Part shown: positions 9,048 to 18,210 of the stretch, one piece after another
Layout of the letters: each line of letters starts with the position of its first letter
Position numbering within the stretch: the first letter of the stretch is position 1
From: Flammeovirgaceae bacterium UBA2366
GTDB taxonomy: Bacteria > Bacteroidota > Bacteroidia > Cytophagales > Cyclobacteriaceae
Assembly (NCBI GenBank): GCA_002344065.1
Contig: DDTK01000007.1
Span: 1 to 64,000 of the forward strand
Reading direction: 5' to 3'
Length of the DNA stretch: 64,000 bases
Position numbers and translations under genes: made by a program
The notes under the pieces: model-generated
Told to the model about the DNA's origin: nothing
What the model saw: the letters and a program-made list of their open reading frames with translations, nothing else
Databases searched by the model: none

Positions 9048-9614
9048 ATGAGCCTGGTTGCAAACTTACTTCTTCAACTTCATCCACTTTCAGCCGAAAC
9101 CATGAAAGGTTTAGACTCAATCTTGAAAAAGAAATTTTTCAGGAAAGGTGATACGCTGGTTCGCATCGGACAGGTGCCTGAGTATTTTTATTTTATTGAA
9201 AGGGGTCTGGCGCGGGTCTACTACAGGAGAAAAAGCAAAGACATCACCGATTATTTCGCTATCGACAATCAGGCCATTGGTGCGTTGCCATCGCTTTTTA
9301 GTGGACAGCCTTCACACAAGGCAATCGAAGTACTTGAAGACTCCGATATCATCTATTTTTCGTATGCGGCTTTTGATAAACTTTGCGAGCAGCATCATGA
9401 CCTGGAGCGTGCAGCACGAAAAATGGCCATCATCGGGATGTTAGAAGGTCAACATCGAATAGAAAGCATCCGTTTTCTTTCAGCCAAAGAACGCTATGAA
9501 GAATTGGAAAAGCTCTATCCCGGGATTACCAATCGTGCGCCTCTGAAACACATTGCTTCCTACCTTGGAATTACTCAGGTAAGCATCAGCCGTATCCGGG
9601 CCGGCAAGCAGTAG
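9048..9614 (+). CDS. Crp/Fnr-family transcriptional regulator
   Basis: This 188-residue protein (ATG 9048) has a cyclic-nucleotide-binding-type beta roll at about 15-110 (KGDTLVRIGQVPEYFYFI, IGALPSLFSGQPS) and a C-terminal winged helix ending HIASYLGITQVSISRIRAG. A TTG codon at 9036 is in frame, but it overlaps the DHFR remnant and is less likely. The ligand cannot be named; the classical cAMP-binding residues are not clear, as in many Bacteroidota members. The FAD monooxygenase gene follows after 81 bases and may be a target. Confidence 0.88.
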   Translation: MSLVANLLLQLHPLSAETMKGLDSILKKKFFRKGDTLVRIGQVPEYFYFIERGLARVYYRRKSKDITDYFAIDNQAIGALPSLFSGQPSHKAIEVLEDSDIIYFSYAAFDKLCEQHHDLERAARKMAIIGMLEGQHRIESIRFLSAKERYEELEKLYPGITNRAPLKHIASYLGITQVSISRIRAGKQ

Positions 9615-9625
9615 CCGGCACTTTT

Positions 9626-9669
9626 TAACATATGTATAATTCAGTTTCCAGTGGAATCCGTATATGTTA
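9626..9669. promoter_or_regulatory. Inverted repeat TAACATAT...ATATGTTA before the monooxygenase
   Basis: Perfect 8-base arms at 9626-9633 and 9662-9669 are separated by 28 bases, in the gap between the Crp/Fnr gene and the monooxygenase. The AT-rich arms could be part of a regulator binding site. The spacing is wide for a single Crp/Fnr dimer site, so the call is tentative. Confidence 0.3.
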
Positions 9670-9695
9670 TTCAAACGAACCTTTGACAGATCCTC

Positions 9696-10835
9696 ATGAA
9701 AAACCAGGTACTCATATTAGGCGGAGGCATTGCCGGATTAACTACCGCGATAGCTCTTCAACACAAGAACATCGACTTCATGGTGTACGAAGCCGTTCCT
9801 GAAATCAAGGCGATCGGGTCAGGTATAAGCCTGGCCGGAAATGCCATGCAAGCTTTAGGGAAACTAAATGTGGCTGATGATGTGAAAGCGCGCGGGCATT
9901 TGATTACCTCCATGATCATTCAGGATGAAAAAGGAAAATACTTATCGGCCCTGGACACCCGAAAGTTTATTGAAGAGCACGGCATGTATAATGTTGCCAT
10001 CCACCGTGGTGACTTACATGAAGTATTGCTGAAGAATATTCCAGCCGAGAAAATGGTTACAGGAAAGAAGGTTGAAACGATTCATGAAACGGCCGATGGT
10101 GTTGTGGTAACATTTGCCGATGGATCGGAGCAACGAGGTGTGGCTGTGGTTGTTGCTGATGGTATTCATTCGGTGGTCCGAAAGCAATTACTTCCCGAAT
10201 CACAACCTCGTTATTCTGGTTATACCTGTTGGCGTGGCGTTACAGCAAATAAATGGGGCATTAATCACCAAGCCGTTGAAACCTGGGGCCCTGCCGGCCG
10301 GCTGGGTTATGTGCCGATTGGCAATAACAACGTGTATTGGTTTGCCTGCAAGAACGCTCCACAGAGAGACGAACGCATGAAGAATTTCACCATTTCAGAT
10401 TTGATCAAGAACTTCAATGGTTATGCACATCCTATTCCCGAAATTATTTCCAGTACACCATCGGAAAACCTCATTTGGAGTGACATCTCTGATCTCGAAC
10501 CTATTTCCAGATTTGCATTCAATCGTGTTTTATTGATTGGTGATGCTGCCCATGCAACAACACCTAACCTTGGACAGGGTGCATGCCTTGGAATTGAAGA
10601 TGCCCTTGTGGTAGCCGATGAATTAAGTCGAAATGCGGATCCGGTTGCTGCGTTCCAATCGTTCGAAGCAAAGCGTTTGGAACGAGCTCATTTCATTGTG
10701 AACACCAGTTACCGGCTGGGGAAGATTGCCCAAGTCGAGAACAAGATATTGGCGGCCATTCGAAACTTCGTGGTCAAATTGACTCCGCAAAGGGTGAATG
10801 AAAAACAGGTTGCCAGGGTATTGAATATTGCCTGA
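9696..10835 (+). CDS. FAD-dependent monooxygenase (TetX/HpxO/salicylate-hydroxylase-like)
   Basis: The 379-residue protein is a class A flavoprotein hydroxylase. It has the dinucleotide-binding GGGIAG at 9-14, the DG motif around VVADGIHSVVR, a GYTCWRG segment, and the FAD ribityl-binding GD motif LLIGDAAHATTPN followed by GQGACLGIEDA. Such enzymes use NAD(P)H and oxygen to hydroxylate aromatic or purine-like substrates. TetX and urate hydroxylase HpxO share this plan, but nothing here fixes the substrate and an antibiotic-resistance role should not be assumed. It lies directly downstream of the Crp/Fnr regulator. Confidence 0.88.
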   Translation: MKNQVLILGGGIAGLTTAIALQHKNIDFMVYEAVPEIKAIGSGISLAGNAMQALGKLNVADDVKARGHLITSMIIQDEKGKYLSALDTRKFIEEHGMYNVAIHRGDLHEVLLKNIPAEKMVTGKKVETIHETADGVVVTFADGSEQRGVAVVVADGIHSVVRKQLLPESQPRYSGYTCWRGVTANKWGINHQAVETWGPAGRLGYVPIGNNNVYWFACKNAPQRDERMKNFTISDLIKNFNGYAHPIPEIISSTPSENLIWSDISDLEPISRFAFNRVLLIGDAAHATTPNLGQGACLGIEDALVVADELSRNADPVAAFQSFEAKRLERAHFIVNTSYRLGKIAQVENKILAAIRNFVVKLTPQRVNEKQVARVLNIA

Positions 10836-10898
10836 AGTTTAGTTGGAAATACACTTTACATTTTTTTCCATAACTACTTCTTTCTTTCCCGCGTAAAA

Positions 10899-10920
10899 GG
10901 CAGTAACTAGTGTTACTGCC
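10899..10920. promoter_or_regulatory. Hairpin/operator-like inverted repeat touching a start codon
   Basis: GGCAGTAAC (10899-10907), a 4-base spacer TAGT, then GTTACTGCC (10912-10920) form a perfect 9-base-arm inverted repeat whose last base is directly followed by ATG 10921. It could be a DNA operator or an mRNA hairpin covering the translation start of the membrane protein gene. Confidence 0.55.
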
Positions 10921-11631
10921 ATGACACCGATTTATTTCACCACTGCATTTGGGTTTGTATTATTAACAGCCCTTTTCTTTGGATTGGTTCTCCGTGAACT
11001 CCGAAAAGCCCTGGCCAAAACTAGCTGGACAGAAGAAAGACAGAAACGCATTCAATCGCGATCCATGATGGTTATTATCGGTTGGGCAGTGATCGTTGCG
11101 GTATTGTCGATGACCGGATTTACCAGACGAATGGAATTGTTTCCGTTGAACCTTGCACCGGTGTTATTGGTGCCCCTGATCGGCATTCTTTTCATCACAT
11201 TTTCAAGAGCAGCCAAACACATTCTTCAGTTTGTTCCGATGCAGACACTCACCCGCCTTCAGGTTTTCAGGGTATTTGTAGAGATCCTGCTCTGGCTGTT
11301 GTTCATTGAAAACCTGCTGCCAGTGCAAATGACATTCGAAGGAATAAACTTTGACATTGTTGCAGGCCTAACGGCCCCATTTGCTGCTTACTTATTTTCA
11401 GTAAACCGAAAGGCAATGATCGCCTGGAATATAGTGTCCCTTTGCCTGCTCATTAACATTGTAACGATCGCCATACTATCAACACCTACGCCCTTGCGTG
11501 TTTTCTTTAACGAACCGGCAAACACGATTGTCGCGGTATTCCCGTTCATCTTACTGCCCACATTTCTGGTGCCGCTGGCTTATGGATTGCACTTTCTTTC
11601 ATTAAGAAAGCTTCTCTCGAGGCAAGACTAA
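10921..11631 (+). CDS. Multi-pass membrane protein of unknown function
   Basis: The 236-residue protein has about seven hydrophobic segments and few charged residues outside an early KTSWTEERQKR loop. I recognise no catalytic or transport motif. It follows the FAD monooxygenase after 85 bases, in the same direction. Its 3' end overlaps the stop of the convergent aminopeptidase gene by 4 bases. A perfect inverted repeat sits immediately before the ATG. Function unknown. Confidence 0.7.
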   Translation: MTPIYFTTAFGFVLLTALFFGLVLRELRKALAKTSWTEERQKRIQSRSMMVIIGWAVIVAVLSMTGFTRRMELFPLNLAPVLLVPLIGILFITFSRAAKHILQFVPMQTLTRLQVFRVFVEILLWLLFIENLLPVQMTFEGINFDIVAGLTAPFAAYLFSVNRKAMIAWNIVSLCLLINIVTIAILSTPTPLRVFFNEPANTIVAVFPFILLPTFLVPLAYGLHFLSLRKLLSRQD

Positions 11632-13097
11632 TTTTTGGGCAGAGTTTTTTCCAGATCGGGCAAAATAAATTTATCCAGCGGACTTGGTTGCTTCATCATC
11701 GCTTCAATGGCTTCGGTGGTGCGTGGTGCGTACGATGACAAATGTTCGCAGCCATTTTTGGTAATCAGGTAATCATCTTCAATGCGTACGGCAATGCCCC
11801 ACCACTTCGGGTCTTTGGTGGTATTTTCCTGAATATAAATACCGGGCTCAATGGTGATGGCCATGTTTTCCTGGAGTACATCGTAATTACCACGATCGTG
11901 CACAGCTAACCCAATGTGGTGGCAACAACCGTGTGGGTAATACAGGTGGCGGTCGGTTTCGTTTTCAATAATGTTCAGTTCTTTCAACCCTTTGTTGATT
12001 ACTTTAGCTGTGGCTGAATACAAGTCGCTAAACGGGGTGCCGGGTTTGCAAATCTTCATCGCTTCTTCCTGGGCAGCCAATACTAAATCGTAAATCTGTT
12101 TTTGTTCCGGTGAAAATTTGCCGCTTACGGGTATGGTACGGGTAATGTCAGCGGTGTACCCATGGTATTCGGCACCAAGGTCCATCAGAATTAATTCTTT
12201 GCTGGAGAGTGCAGGTTTATAGTTGTCAATATAATGGAGTATGCAACCGTTATGGCCTCCGCCAACAATGGAAGGATAGCCGAGGTCTTCGGCCTGGTAT
12301 TTTTTAAATACGAATTCGTGTATGCCTTGCACTTCGCGTTCGCTCATGCCTGGCTTCATGGCTTTCATTACTTCCACCTGCCCGATGCAGGAGATCGTTA
12401 CCGCTTTTCGGAGGAGTTCAATTTCTTCTTTGGTTTTGATGCCGCGTAAATCGTTCATCATTTCAATCAATGCTTTTGTATTCAGGTTGTTTTGTGGCTG
12501 TTCGCGTTGAACGCTTAGCGCATCTTTGCGTGGGTAATTTACCTTTGTTTTAAATTGTTCAATCAGATCATACAGATCGCCTTTATCGCGGGCATCATCC
12601 CGAACATCGTTATGAAAATCAAGAAACAGAATTTGATCAAAGGATGAAAAGTCGATGTTATAGTCTTTAAAATCGGTATTGTTGAACGCTTGTTCAAAAC
12701 CCAGTTGTTCTTTGGTGCCCAGGTTACCGAGCCTGCGCCCGGTCCACATTTCCATGATTGCATTCCGGGGCTGAACAAAAATTATTTCATCATAGAGGTT
12801 ACTGTTGATTCCTTTCTGTTTGTCTTTAAAAATCAGCAATACGGCATTGGCTTCGCGATAGCCGGTAAGGTACATAAAGTCAGGATCCTGGTGGTATACA
12901 TAGTCTACATCATTGCTACGGTTACGCACAGCATTTGCGAAGAAAACAGCCACTGAATTAGCAGGTAATTTTTCACGGAGTTTTTGCCTGCGTTCCTTAT
13001 GCCATTCCTTGCTCAGGAAATCGGTAGGCATGTTGGGGTTTTGTGCGAACGCTGCAATACCGCAGAGAAGTAAACAAAAGCAAAGAATACGTTTCAT
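11628..13097 (-). CDS. pepP: Xaa-Pro aminopeptidase (aminopeptidase P, M24B), exported
   Basis: The 489-residue protein has a signal peptide (about 1-18, ending AFA) and an N-terminal aminopeptidase-P creatinase-like domain (about 25-180). The pita-bread M24 domain carries the metal ligands in LGAEYHGYTADITR (two Asp), PHGCCHHIGLAVHD (His), TIEPGIYI (Glu) and VRIEDDYL (Glu). It removes N-terminal residues preceding proline, using a dinuclear metal centre, and here probably acts in the periplasm on peptides. It converges with the membrane protein gene at 11631 and lies 69 bases downstream of the serine hydrolase gene on the same strand. Confidence 0.93.
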   Translation of the reverse strand: MKRILCFCLLLCGIAAFAQNPNMPTDFLSKEWHKERRQKLREKLPANSVAVFFANAVRNRSNDVDYVYHQDPDFMYLTGYREANAVLLIFKDKQKGINSNLYDEIIFVQPRNAIMEMWTGRRLGNLGTKEQLGFEQAFNNTDFKDYNIDFSSFDQILFLDFHNDVRDDARDKGDLYDLIEQFKTKVNYPRKDALSVQREQPQNNLNTKALIEMMNDLRGIKTKEEIELLRKAVTISCIGQVEVMKAMKPGMSEREVQGIHEFVFKKYQAEDLGYPSIVGGGHNGCILHYIDNYKPALSSKELILMDLGAEYHGYTADITRTIPVSGKFSPEQKQIYDLVLAAQEEAMKICKPGTPFSDLYSATAKVINKGLKELNIIENETDRHLYYPHGCCHHIGLAVHDRGNYDVLQENMAITIEPGIYIQENTTKDPKWWGIAVRIEDDYLITKNGCEHLSSYAPRTTEAIEAMMKQPSPLDKFILPDLEKTLPKN

Positions 13098-13166
13098 ATG
13101 ACTTGGTTAATAGATCAATTATGGCTAAGAAATCTGAATAAATGAAATACCGTACATAAAACCCCA

Positions 13167-14663
13167 TCAATTTATTCTGGTAAAATCCATCCCTGCAAAG
13201 TTAGCCTTGGCAATTTTTCCATCGGTACCCAGAATAAAAGTCAGATTACCCTTGCCATACCACTTCTTGTCAAACCATCCACGGAAGATGTCATAGTGCC
13301 AGTGTTCTAAGGTAGCTTTTACAAAATTATTTCCTTCAGCACGAAGCTGTCCGTTTTCTGTGGTGATGATCAATTCCCCATAAAGCGGATGGATATATTT
13401 ACCGGCATAGGCTTCAAGTGATAAAGTGGGTGTTGTATTTAACACCCGCTGTGCTTCAAAATCCCGCTGCTTTTTCTCGTTACCAGCTGCTATGTTTTTG
13501 TACAGTATTAGTAACTCCGCATTCCAATCTTGGTTGCCCCCCAACGCAAACAGGTCGAATGCTTTGTAGATAAGTGCATGTCGCAACTCGGCATGGTCAT
13601 AATTGCCGAATATATAGATTCCCAGTTTTTCTTCTGGTAATTGAGCGTTCATGGCAATTGCTCCTGCCAGGCTGCCGGTATGAAAATTTACTTTTTTCCC
13701 TTTGTAGTCATGCTGAAACCAACCGAGCCCGTAGGTTGTCCAATTAGGCTTGGTAAGTTGTGCCGTGGGGTAAAACTGGGTGGCCGGTACAAGTGTTTGT
13801 GGTTTGAATATTTCCGCCCAGGTTTTAGCTGACAATAATCTGCCGCCTGCATACTTGCTGCTGTCGAGCATGCAGAGTACCCATTTGCTGATATCCTCGG
13901 CACACGACCAAACACTTCCGGCCGCACCCACTTGGTCGGCACTGGTATGTTCAATCACGGTAATGGTTCCTTCGATTTTATAATGCGGTTTAGTCTGGTT
14001 GACATCTTTAACCTCCCGCAATAGGGGAACGGTATGGTTCATGCTAAGTGGTTGAAAAATGCGTTCACTAATAAACTGATGCCAGGGTTTGCCGCTGAGT
14101 TTTTTAATTATTTCGCCAGCGGCTACGTAAAAAATATTCTGGTAAATAAAACCTGAACGTAAACTGTAGCTGGGCTCTACGTTACGCATCCTGTGCATAA
14201 CTTCTTCTGTGGAAATGTTCATCACGCTCCAGAGAAAATCTGCATTGCCTACACCTGAGTTGTGAATAAACAAATCGCGGATGCGCAGCTCGCGTGTAAC
14301 ATACGGATCGTACAACTGAAACTCTGGCAGGTGTTTATACACCGCGTCATCCCAATTTACTTTGCCCTCGTCTACCAACATGCCCATACAAGCTGCTACC
14401 ATAGCTTTGGTAGTAGAGGCACAGGCGAAGAGGGTCTGTGCATTAACAGGATCGGGCTTTCCCAGTTCGCGCACGCCATAGCCTTTTGCGAGCAGCACTT
14501 TTCCGTCCTTCACCACGGTAACCGCCAGGCCGGGAATTTCCCAATCCTTCATGCCTTTAGTGATGTAGGCTTCGAATTCCTGGATTTTATTATCGACAGC
14601 TGATGGTTTTTGTGGCCAGCCCTGCGTGAGGGAGAATAAAATCAGTAGAATGATTAAACGCAT
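13167..14663 (-). CDS. Serine beta-lactamase-family hydrolase with C-terminal DUF3471-like domain
   Basis: This 498-residue protein has a short signal peptide (about 1-17), the nucleophile motif STTK (Ser83, Lys86), a YQN motif near residue 150 and an HTG motif (NFHTGSLAG). After the catalytic domain a beta-rich tail of about 100 residues (AYAGKYIHPLYGELIIT onward) resembles the DUF3471 domain found behind many such hydrolases. It is an exported peptidase or esterase of the AmpC/Pab87 kind, substrate unknown. Genes on both sides run the same way (GNAT upstream, aminopeptidase P downstream), so a peptide-processing operon is possible. Confidence 0.9.
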   Translation of the reverse strand: MRLIILLILFSLTQGWPQKPSAVDNKIQEFEAYITKGMKDWEIPGLAVTVVKDGKVLLAKGYGVRELGKPDPVNAQTLFACASTTKAMVAACMGMLVDEGKVNWDDAVYKHLPEFQLYDPYVTRELRIRDLFIHNSGVGNADFLWSVMNISTEEVMHRMRNVEPSYSLRSGFIYQNIFYVAAGEIIKKLSGKPWHQFISERIFQPLSMNHTVPLLREVKDVNQTKPHYKIEGTITVIEHTSADQVGAAGSVWSCAEDISKWVLCMLDSSKYAGGRLLSAKTWAEIFKPQTLVPATQFYPTAQLTKPNWTTYGLGWFQHDYKGKKVNFHTGSLAGAIAMNAQLPEEKLGIYIFGNYDHAELRHALIYKAFDLFALGGNQDWNAELLILYKNIAAGNEKKQRDFEAQRVLNTTPTLSLEAYAGKYIHPLYGELIITTENGQLRAEGNNFVKATLEHWHYDIFRGWFDKKWYGKGNLTFILGTDGKIAKANFAGMDFTRIN

Positions 14664-14685
14664 AATGGTTAGGGTTAGTAAGTGC

Positions 14686-15204
14686 TCAGTAAGAAATCTG
14701 TTTTTCCATAATCATAAACTCCAGCGGCTGTTTTGGAAATCCAAACCGTGGATCAGTAAAAGCGAAGGGCTTGCGCTTTCCGGAATCATGGTAACCATGA
14801 CGGATGTACCAATCGATTAGTTCTTTGCGTACGGTGAGCACATTCATAAAAATTGCATTACACTCTTGCCTGGCTGCCTCTGCTTCTGATGCTTTCAGCA
14901 ATGCCTTACCAATGCCTTTACCTTGTATGGTTGGGTTAACCGTGAGCATGCCCAGGTAGAGTTTATCTTCTTCTTTGCGCAGTTCAACACACCCGATAAT
15001 TTTTCCTTCATCAACATACTTAAGAATCATGCTGCCAGGGGTTTCAATTACTCCTTTTAGCAGTTCGGCATCTGTGCGGGAACCTTCAATTAAATCGGCT
15101 TCAGTGGTCCAGCCTTGCCGTCCGGTATCGCCTCGATAAGCCGCATTAACTAATTGGGCCAGCTCATGAGCATCGTACGGCAAAGCTTTACTTATCGTAG
15201 ACAT
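14686..15204 (-). CDS. GNAT-family N-acetyltransferase
   Basis: The 172-residue protein has the acetyl-CoA binding motif A (GKGIGKALL) after the strand LGMLTVNPTIQ, and the typical late segment (LIDWYIRHGYHDSGKR). These proteins move an acetyl group from acetyl-CoA to an amine; the acceptor is unknown. It lies 22 bases upstream of the serine hydrolase gene on the same strand. Confidence 0.88.
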   Translation of the reverse strand: MSTISKALPYDAHELAQLVNAAYRGDTGRQGWTTEADLIEGSRTDAELLKGVIETPGSMILKYVDEGKIIGCVELRKEEDKLYLGMLTVNPTIQGKGIGKALLKASEAEAARQECNAIFMNVLTVRKELIDWYIRHGYHDSGKRKPFAFTDPRFGFPKQPLEFMIMEKQISY

Positions 15205-15238
15205 AGTAAGTGTATTGTGTGGTAAGTTACTACATAGT

Positions 15239-16876
15239 TTAGCTTAGAAGAATGAGTAGTACCTGGACAAAAAGAATTTTCGCCAGCATGGCAATCGGAA
15301 AAACAGAAGTGTAACCGATATCGGGTTGGTCGCTATGGGATTGTTCATTAACAAAGGCGAGGACAGCCGGTTGAGTTTGCAAGCCGGCCAGCATGCCCGC
15401 TAACCGAGGAAGTGGAATGTTAAGAAACCGGAAACCCAGAAAGAGAAAGATAAAGCCAATGAGAATGGTAATTCCCATTCCATAAATAAACAACGCTAAT
15501 CCATTGGGGCTATTGAGTAATACTTCTTTAAATGCATACCCTGACCGTGTGCCTATGCCGGCCAGAAACAGAACAAGACCCAGTTGCCGCACGGTATTGT
15601 TAGCGCTATAGGGCATCACAAAAACCAATTTACCAACCCTGTTCATCGCGCCTAATATCAATGCAACGATCAATGGGCCGCCTGCCATACCCAGCCTTAA
15701 TGTTAGACCACCGGGTAAGGGTATTGGCACCATACCCAGAAAAAATCCGGCTGCTATTCCCAGACCCAACGTAAGGATGTCGATTTCACTTTGTGCTGCG
15801 TAGCTGTCACCAAAAAACTTGCTGGCATCAGCCAGGTGTTCTTTTCGCGTGAGAATTCTCACCCGATCGCCAAACTGTAGCGTAGTATTGGCATTGGGCA
15901 ACACATCCTGATCACCCCTGCGTAATCTGGTAATCAGTATTCCCATGGTGTGCGTGAGATTGAGATCTTTCAACCGATGACCAATAATAGCTGGATTGGA
16001 GACAAAGATCCTTCGCATTTCCAATTGCTGATGATCCATGGTGAGTTGAACATCGCTGAGTTCCCCAAGTAAAGTAGTAGTATGTTTTACCTCTGCAGGT
16101 TTACCCACAACAGTTATCAGATTGTCTTTTTCCAACCGTATGTAATCCTGAGCTAAAACGGTCGTTTCTTGCTGCCGCACACGGCCAAATAAGACATTCG
16201 TAGAATGATTGGCTTTGAATTCACCAATTGTTTTACCGATAACATTATCATGGGTTATCCTAACAGTAGCATTGGTAATTTGCTCGCTGTCGGCTGAAGG
16301 GGTTGTGGCAGTGAATGACGTTTTAAATATTTTTTGAAAAGCAATAATGGCTATTATCATGCCGATCACACCCATGGGATAGGCTACTGAATAGGCAACA
16401 ACTGGTTCGGCCAACACCAACTCCGAAACTCCAGCTGGCATGGAATTTTTCATGAACTCAATTGCTGTAGCCAGGGCAGGTGTATTCGTTAAGCTTCCCG
16501 AAAAGAGCCCTGCCAGGTAAGAGGTTTGTAAATCAGTCACTGCATGAAGGATCAGGATAAATACAAAAGCCAAAGCAATCATGCTGAGGACAAGAATATT
16601 TTCCATCCATCCCTTTTGGCGGAGGTTACAGAAAAACTGTTCCCCACTTGATATGCCAATACAATATATAAAGAGCACCAGGCCGATCTCGTAAATAACA
16701 GCTGATAACTTAATATCAGGCGAGAGCGAGCCGAAGGCCAGACCCGTAAAGAGAATGGCCGCGATGCCTAAATTAATCCCGGCAATTTTTATTTTTCCCA
16801 ACGGAGCGCCCACGGCCAGGACAACAAACAACAATAATAGAGTTGATTCTTCGAGTACTTCAATAATGAATTGCAC
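15239..16876 (-). CDS. AspT/YidE/YbjL-type transporter with two RCK_C (TrkA-C) domains
   Basis: The 545-residue membrane protein has two hydrophobic halves of about five helices each, carrying the related motifs GSLTNTPALATA and GLQTQPAVLAF typical of the aspartate:alanine exchanger family. Between them, at about 200-350, are two RCK_C domains (IRLEKDNLITVVG; FGDRVRILTR). Family members exchange or extrude small anions or amino acids, and the RCK_C domains may sense a ligand. It is the first of the minus-strand genes running to 11628, with 34 bases to the GNAT gene, and is divergent from the acyltransferase at 17006. Confidence 0.85.
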   Translation of the reverse strand: MQFIIEVLEESTLLLLFVVLAVGAPLGKIKIAGINLGIAAILFTGLAFGSLSPDIKLSAVIYEIGLVLFIYCIGISSGEQFFCNLRQKGWMENILVLSMIALAFVFILILHAVTDLQTSYLAGLFSGSLTNTPALATAIEFMKNSMPAGVSELVLAEPVVAYSVAYPMGVIGMIIAIIAFQKIFKTSFTATTPSADSEQITNATVRITHDNVIGKTIGEFKANHSTNVLFGRVRQQETTVLAQDYIRLEKDNLITVVGKPAEVKHTTTLLGELSDVQLTMDHQQLEMRRIFVSNPAIIGHRLKDLNLTHTMGILITRLRRGDQDVLPNANTTLQFGDRVRILTRKEHLADASKFFGDSYAAQSEIDILTLGLGIAAGFFLGMVPIPLPGGLTLRLGMAGGPLIVALILGAMNRVGKLVFVMPYSANNTVRQLGLVLFLAGIGTRSGYAFKEVLLNSPNGLALFIYGMGITILIGFIFLFLGFRFLNIPLPRLAGMLAGLQTQPAVLAFVNEQSHSDQPDIGYTSVFPIAMLAKILFVQVLLILLS

Positions 16877-17005
16877 TGCGGGTGACTTTAGGCTGTAAAA
16901 TAACGAATTACATACGTTCGACTTTATAAAATCGTCCTTCCAGCTTATAAAAACAGTCGTATTTTGGAGTAAGGTGCCCGTTTCTTTGGCTCAAAAAGAA
17001 AAACT

Positions 17006-18199
17006 ATGGAAACGACACTCACCCAATCAACCCGCAGGCACGACCTCGACTGGCTTCGGATTATCGCCATTTTAATATTGCTGTTCTTCCATACTGGCAT
17101 GTGGTTTAATCCGTGGGACTGGCACGTGAAAAACAATGAACTCAGCGGCAGTTTCCGCTATTGGATGATCTGGCTGCACTTCTGGCGCATGCCGCTGCTG
17201 TTGTTTATCTCGGGGGCCGGTACGTACATGGCATTGGGCAAGCGCACCATTAAGCAATATGCCGGTGAGCGCTTTCGCAGGCTGTTCATTCCGTTGGTGT
17301 TCGGCATATTTGTGGTAGTGCCGCCACAGATTTATTATGAACACATTGCCGAATACACCGGCTACTTCGATTTCTATAAAACGGTTTTCAATTTTGTTCC
17401 TTATCCCGAGGGAAGCTTTAGCTGGCACCACCTGTGGTTCATTCTCTACTTGTTGTTGTATTCGTTACTGCTCATTCCGTTTTTCAATTACATCCGATCG
17501 GAACGTTCAGAAAAATTCAGGGCAACGGTTAGTCGTTGGCTGTCGAGCCCTGCCGGCATGCTGTTGATACCTTCCGTCATCATCATTTTCACGCAAGCGA
17601 TTTTGCGTCCGTACTTTCCCGATGAAACACACGACCTCACTGACCTGGGCTTTTTTGTTTTCTACATGTGCTTCTTCTTTTTCGGGGTGCTGTTCTATTC
17701 CGACCGAAATCTTTGGTTAGCTATCGGACAAAACAGGAAGCATTTGCTGGTGGCAGCTTTATTTGTGTTGATCCCTTTCTATCTGTTGTACTTTCACTTT
17801 CGTGGAATTGTTACGTTTCCCTGGCCAGAGGATACCATCGAAACGTTGTTCGATATTACCGGTATGTTCATGAGTTGGTTTACGGTACTCACCGTAATCG
17901 CATACGGACAATACTACCTGAACAAACCTCATCCGTGGATCAGCAAACTCAATGAAGGGTTGTATCCGTTTTACATCCTGCATCAAACCGTGATTATAGC
18001 TATCGGGTATTACATCTGTCAGCTGGAGTGGAGTATTGCCGCCAAGTATTGGTCGATAGCGATGCTTACGCTGATCAGTTGTGTGGGATTTTATTTGTTG
18101 CTGATCAGGCCGTTTAATGTAATGCGCTTTTTGTTTGGTATGAGGCCGAAACAAAAGTCTGCTGTAAAATTGTCGCAAGAAATAAAAAGAGCTGCTTAA
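17006..18199 (+). CDS. Acyltransferase family 3 (OpgC-like) membrane protein
   Basis: The 397-residue polytopic protein has about ten hydrophobic helices, the early DLDWLRIIAILILLFFH motif with the conserved His after the first helix, and the later YPFYILHQTVIIAIGY segment typical of acyltransferase_3 proteins. These transfer acyl or succinyl groups to extracytoplasmic glycans or lipids. The acceptor here is unknown. The serine hydrolase gene starts 11 bases downstream, so the two are probably one operon. Confidence 0.9.
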   Translation: METTLTQSTRRHDLDWLRIIAILILLFFHTGMWFNPWDWHVKNNELSGSFRYWMIWLHFWRMPLLLFISGAGTYMALGKRTIKQYAGERFRRLFIPLVFGIFVVVPPQIYYEHIAEYTGYFDFYKTVFNFVPYPEGSFSWHHLWFILYLLLYSLLLIPFFNYIRSERSEKFRATVSRWLSSPAGMLLIPSVIIIFTQAILRPYFPDETHDLTDLGFFVFYMCFFFFGVLFYSDRNLWLAIGQNRKHLLVAALFVLIPFYLLYFHFRGIVTFPWPEDTIETLFDITGMFMSWFTVLTVIAYGQYYLNKPHPWISKLNEGLYPFYILHQTVIIAIGYYICQLEWSIAAKYWSIAMLTLISCVGFYLLLIRPFNVMRFLFGMRPKQKSAVKLSQEIKRAA

Positions 18200-18210
18200 A
18201 CACACAAACC

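Noticed and set aside
9696..10835. Tetracycline-inactivating TetX
   Set aside because: Only the general flavoprotein hydroxylase motifs are visible. Substrate residues cannot be judged by eye, and the GYTCWRG segment is shared with urate and salicylate hydroxylases.
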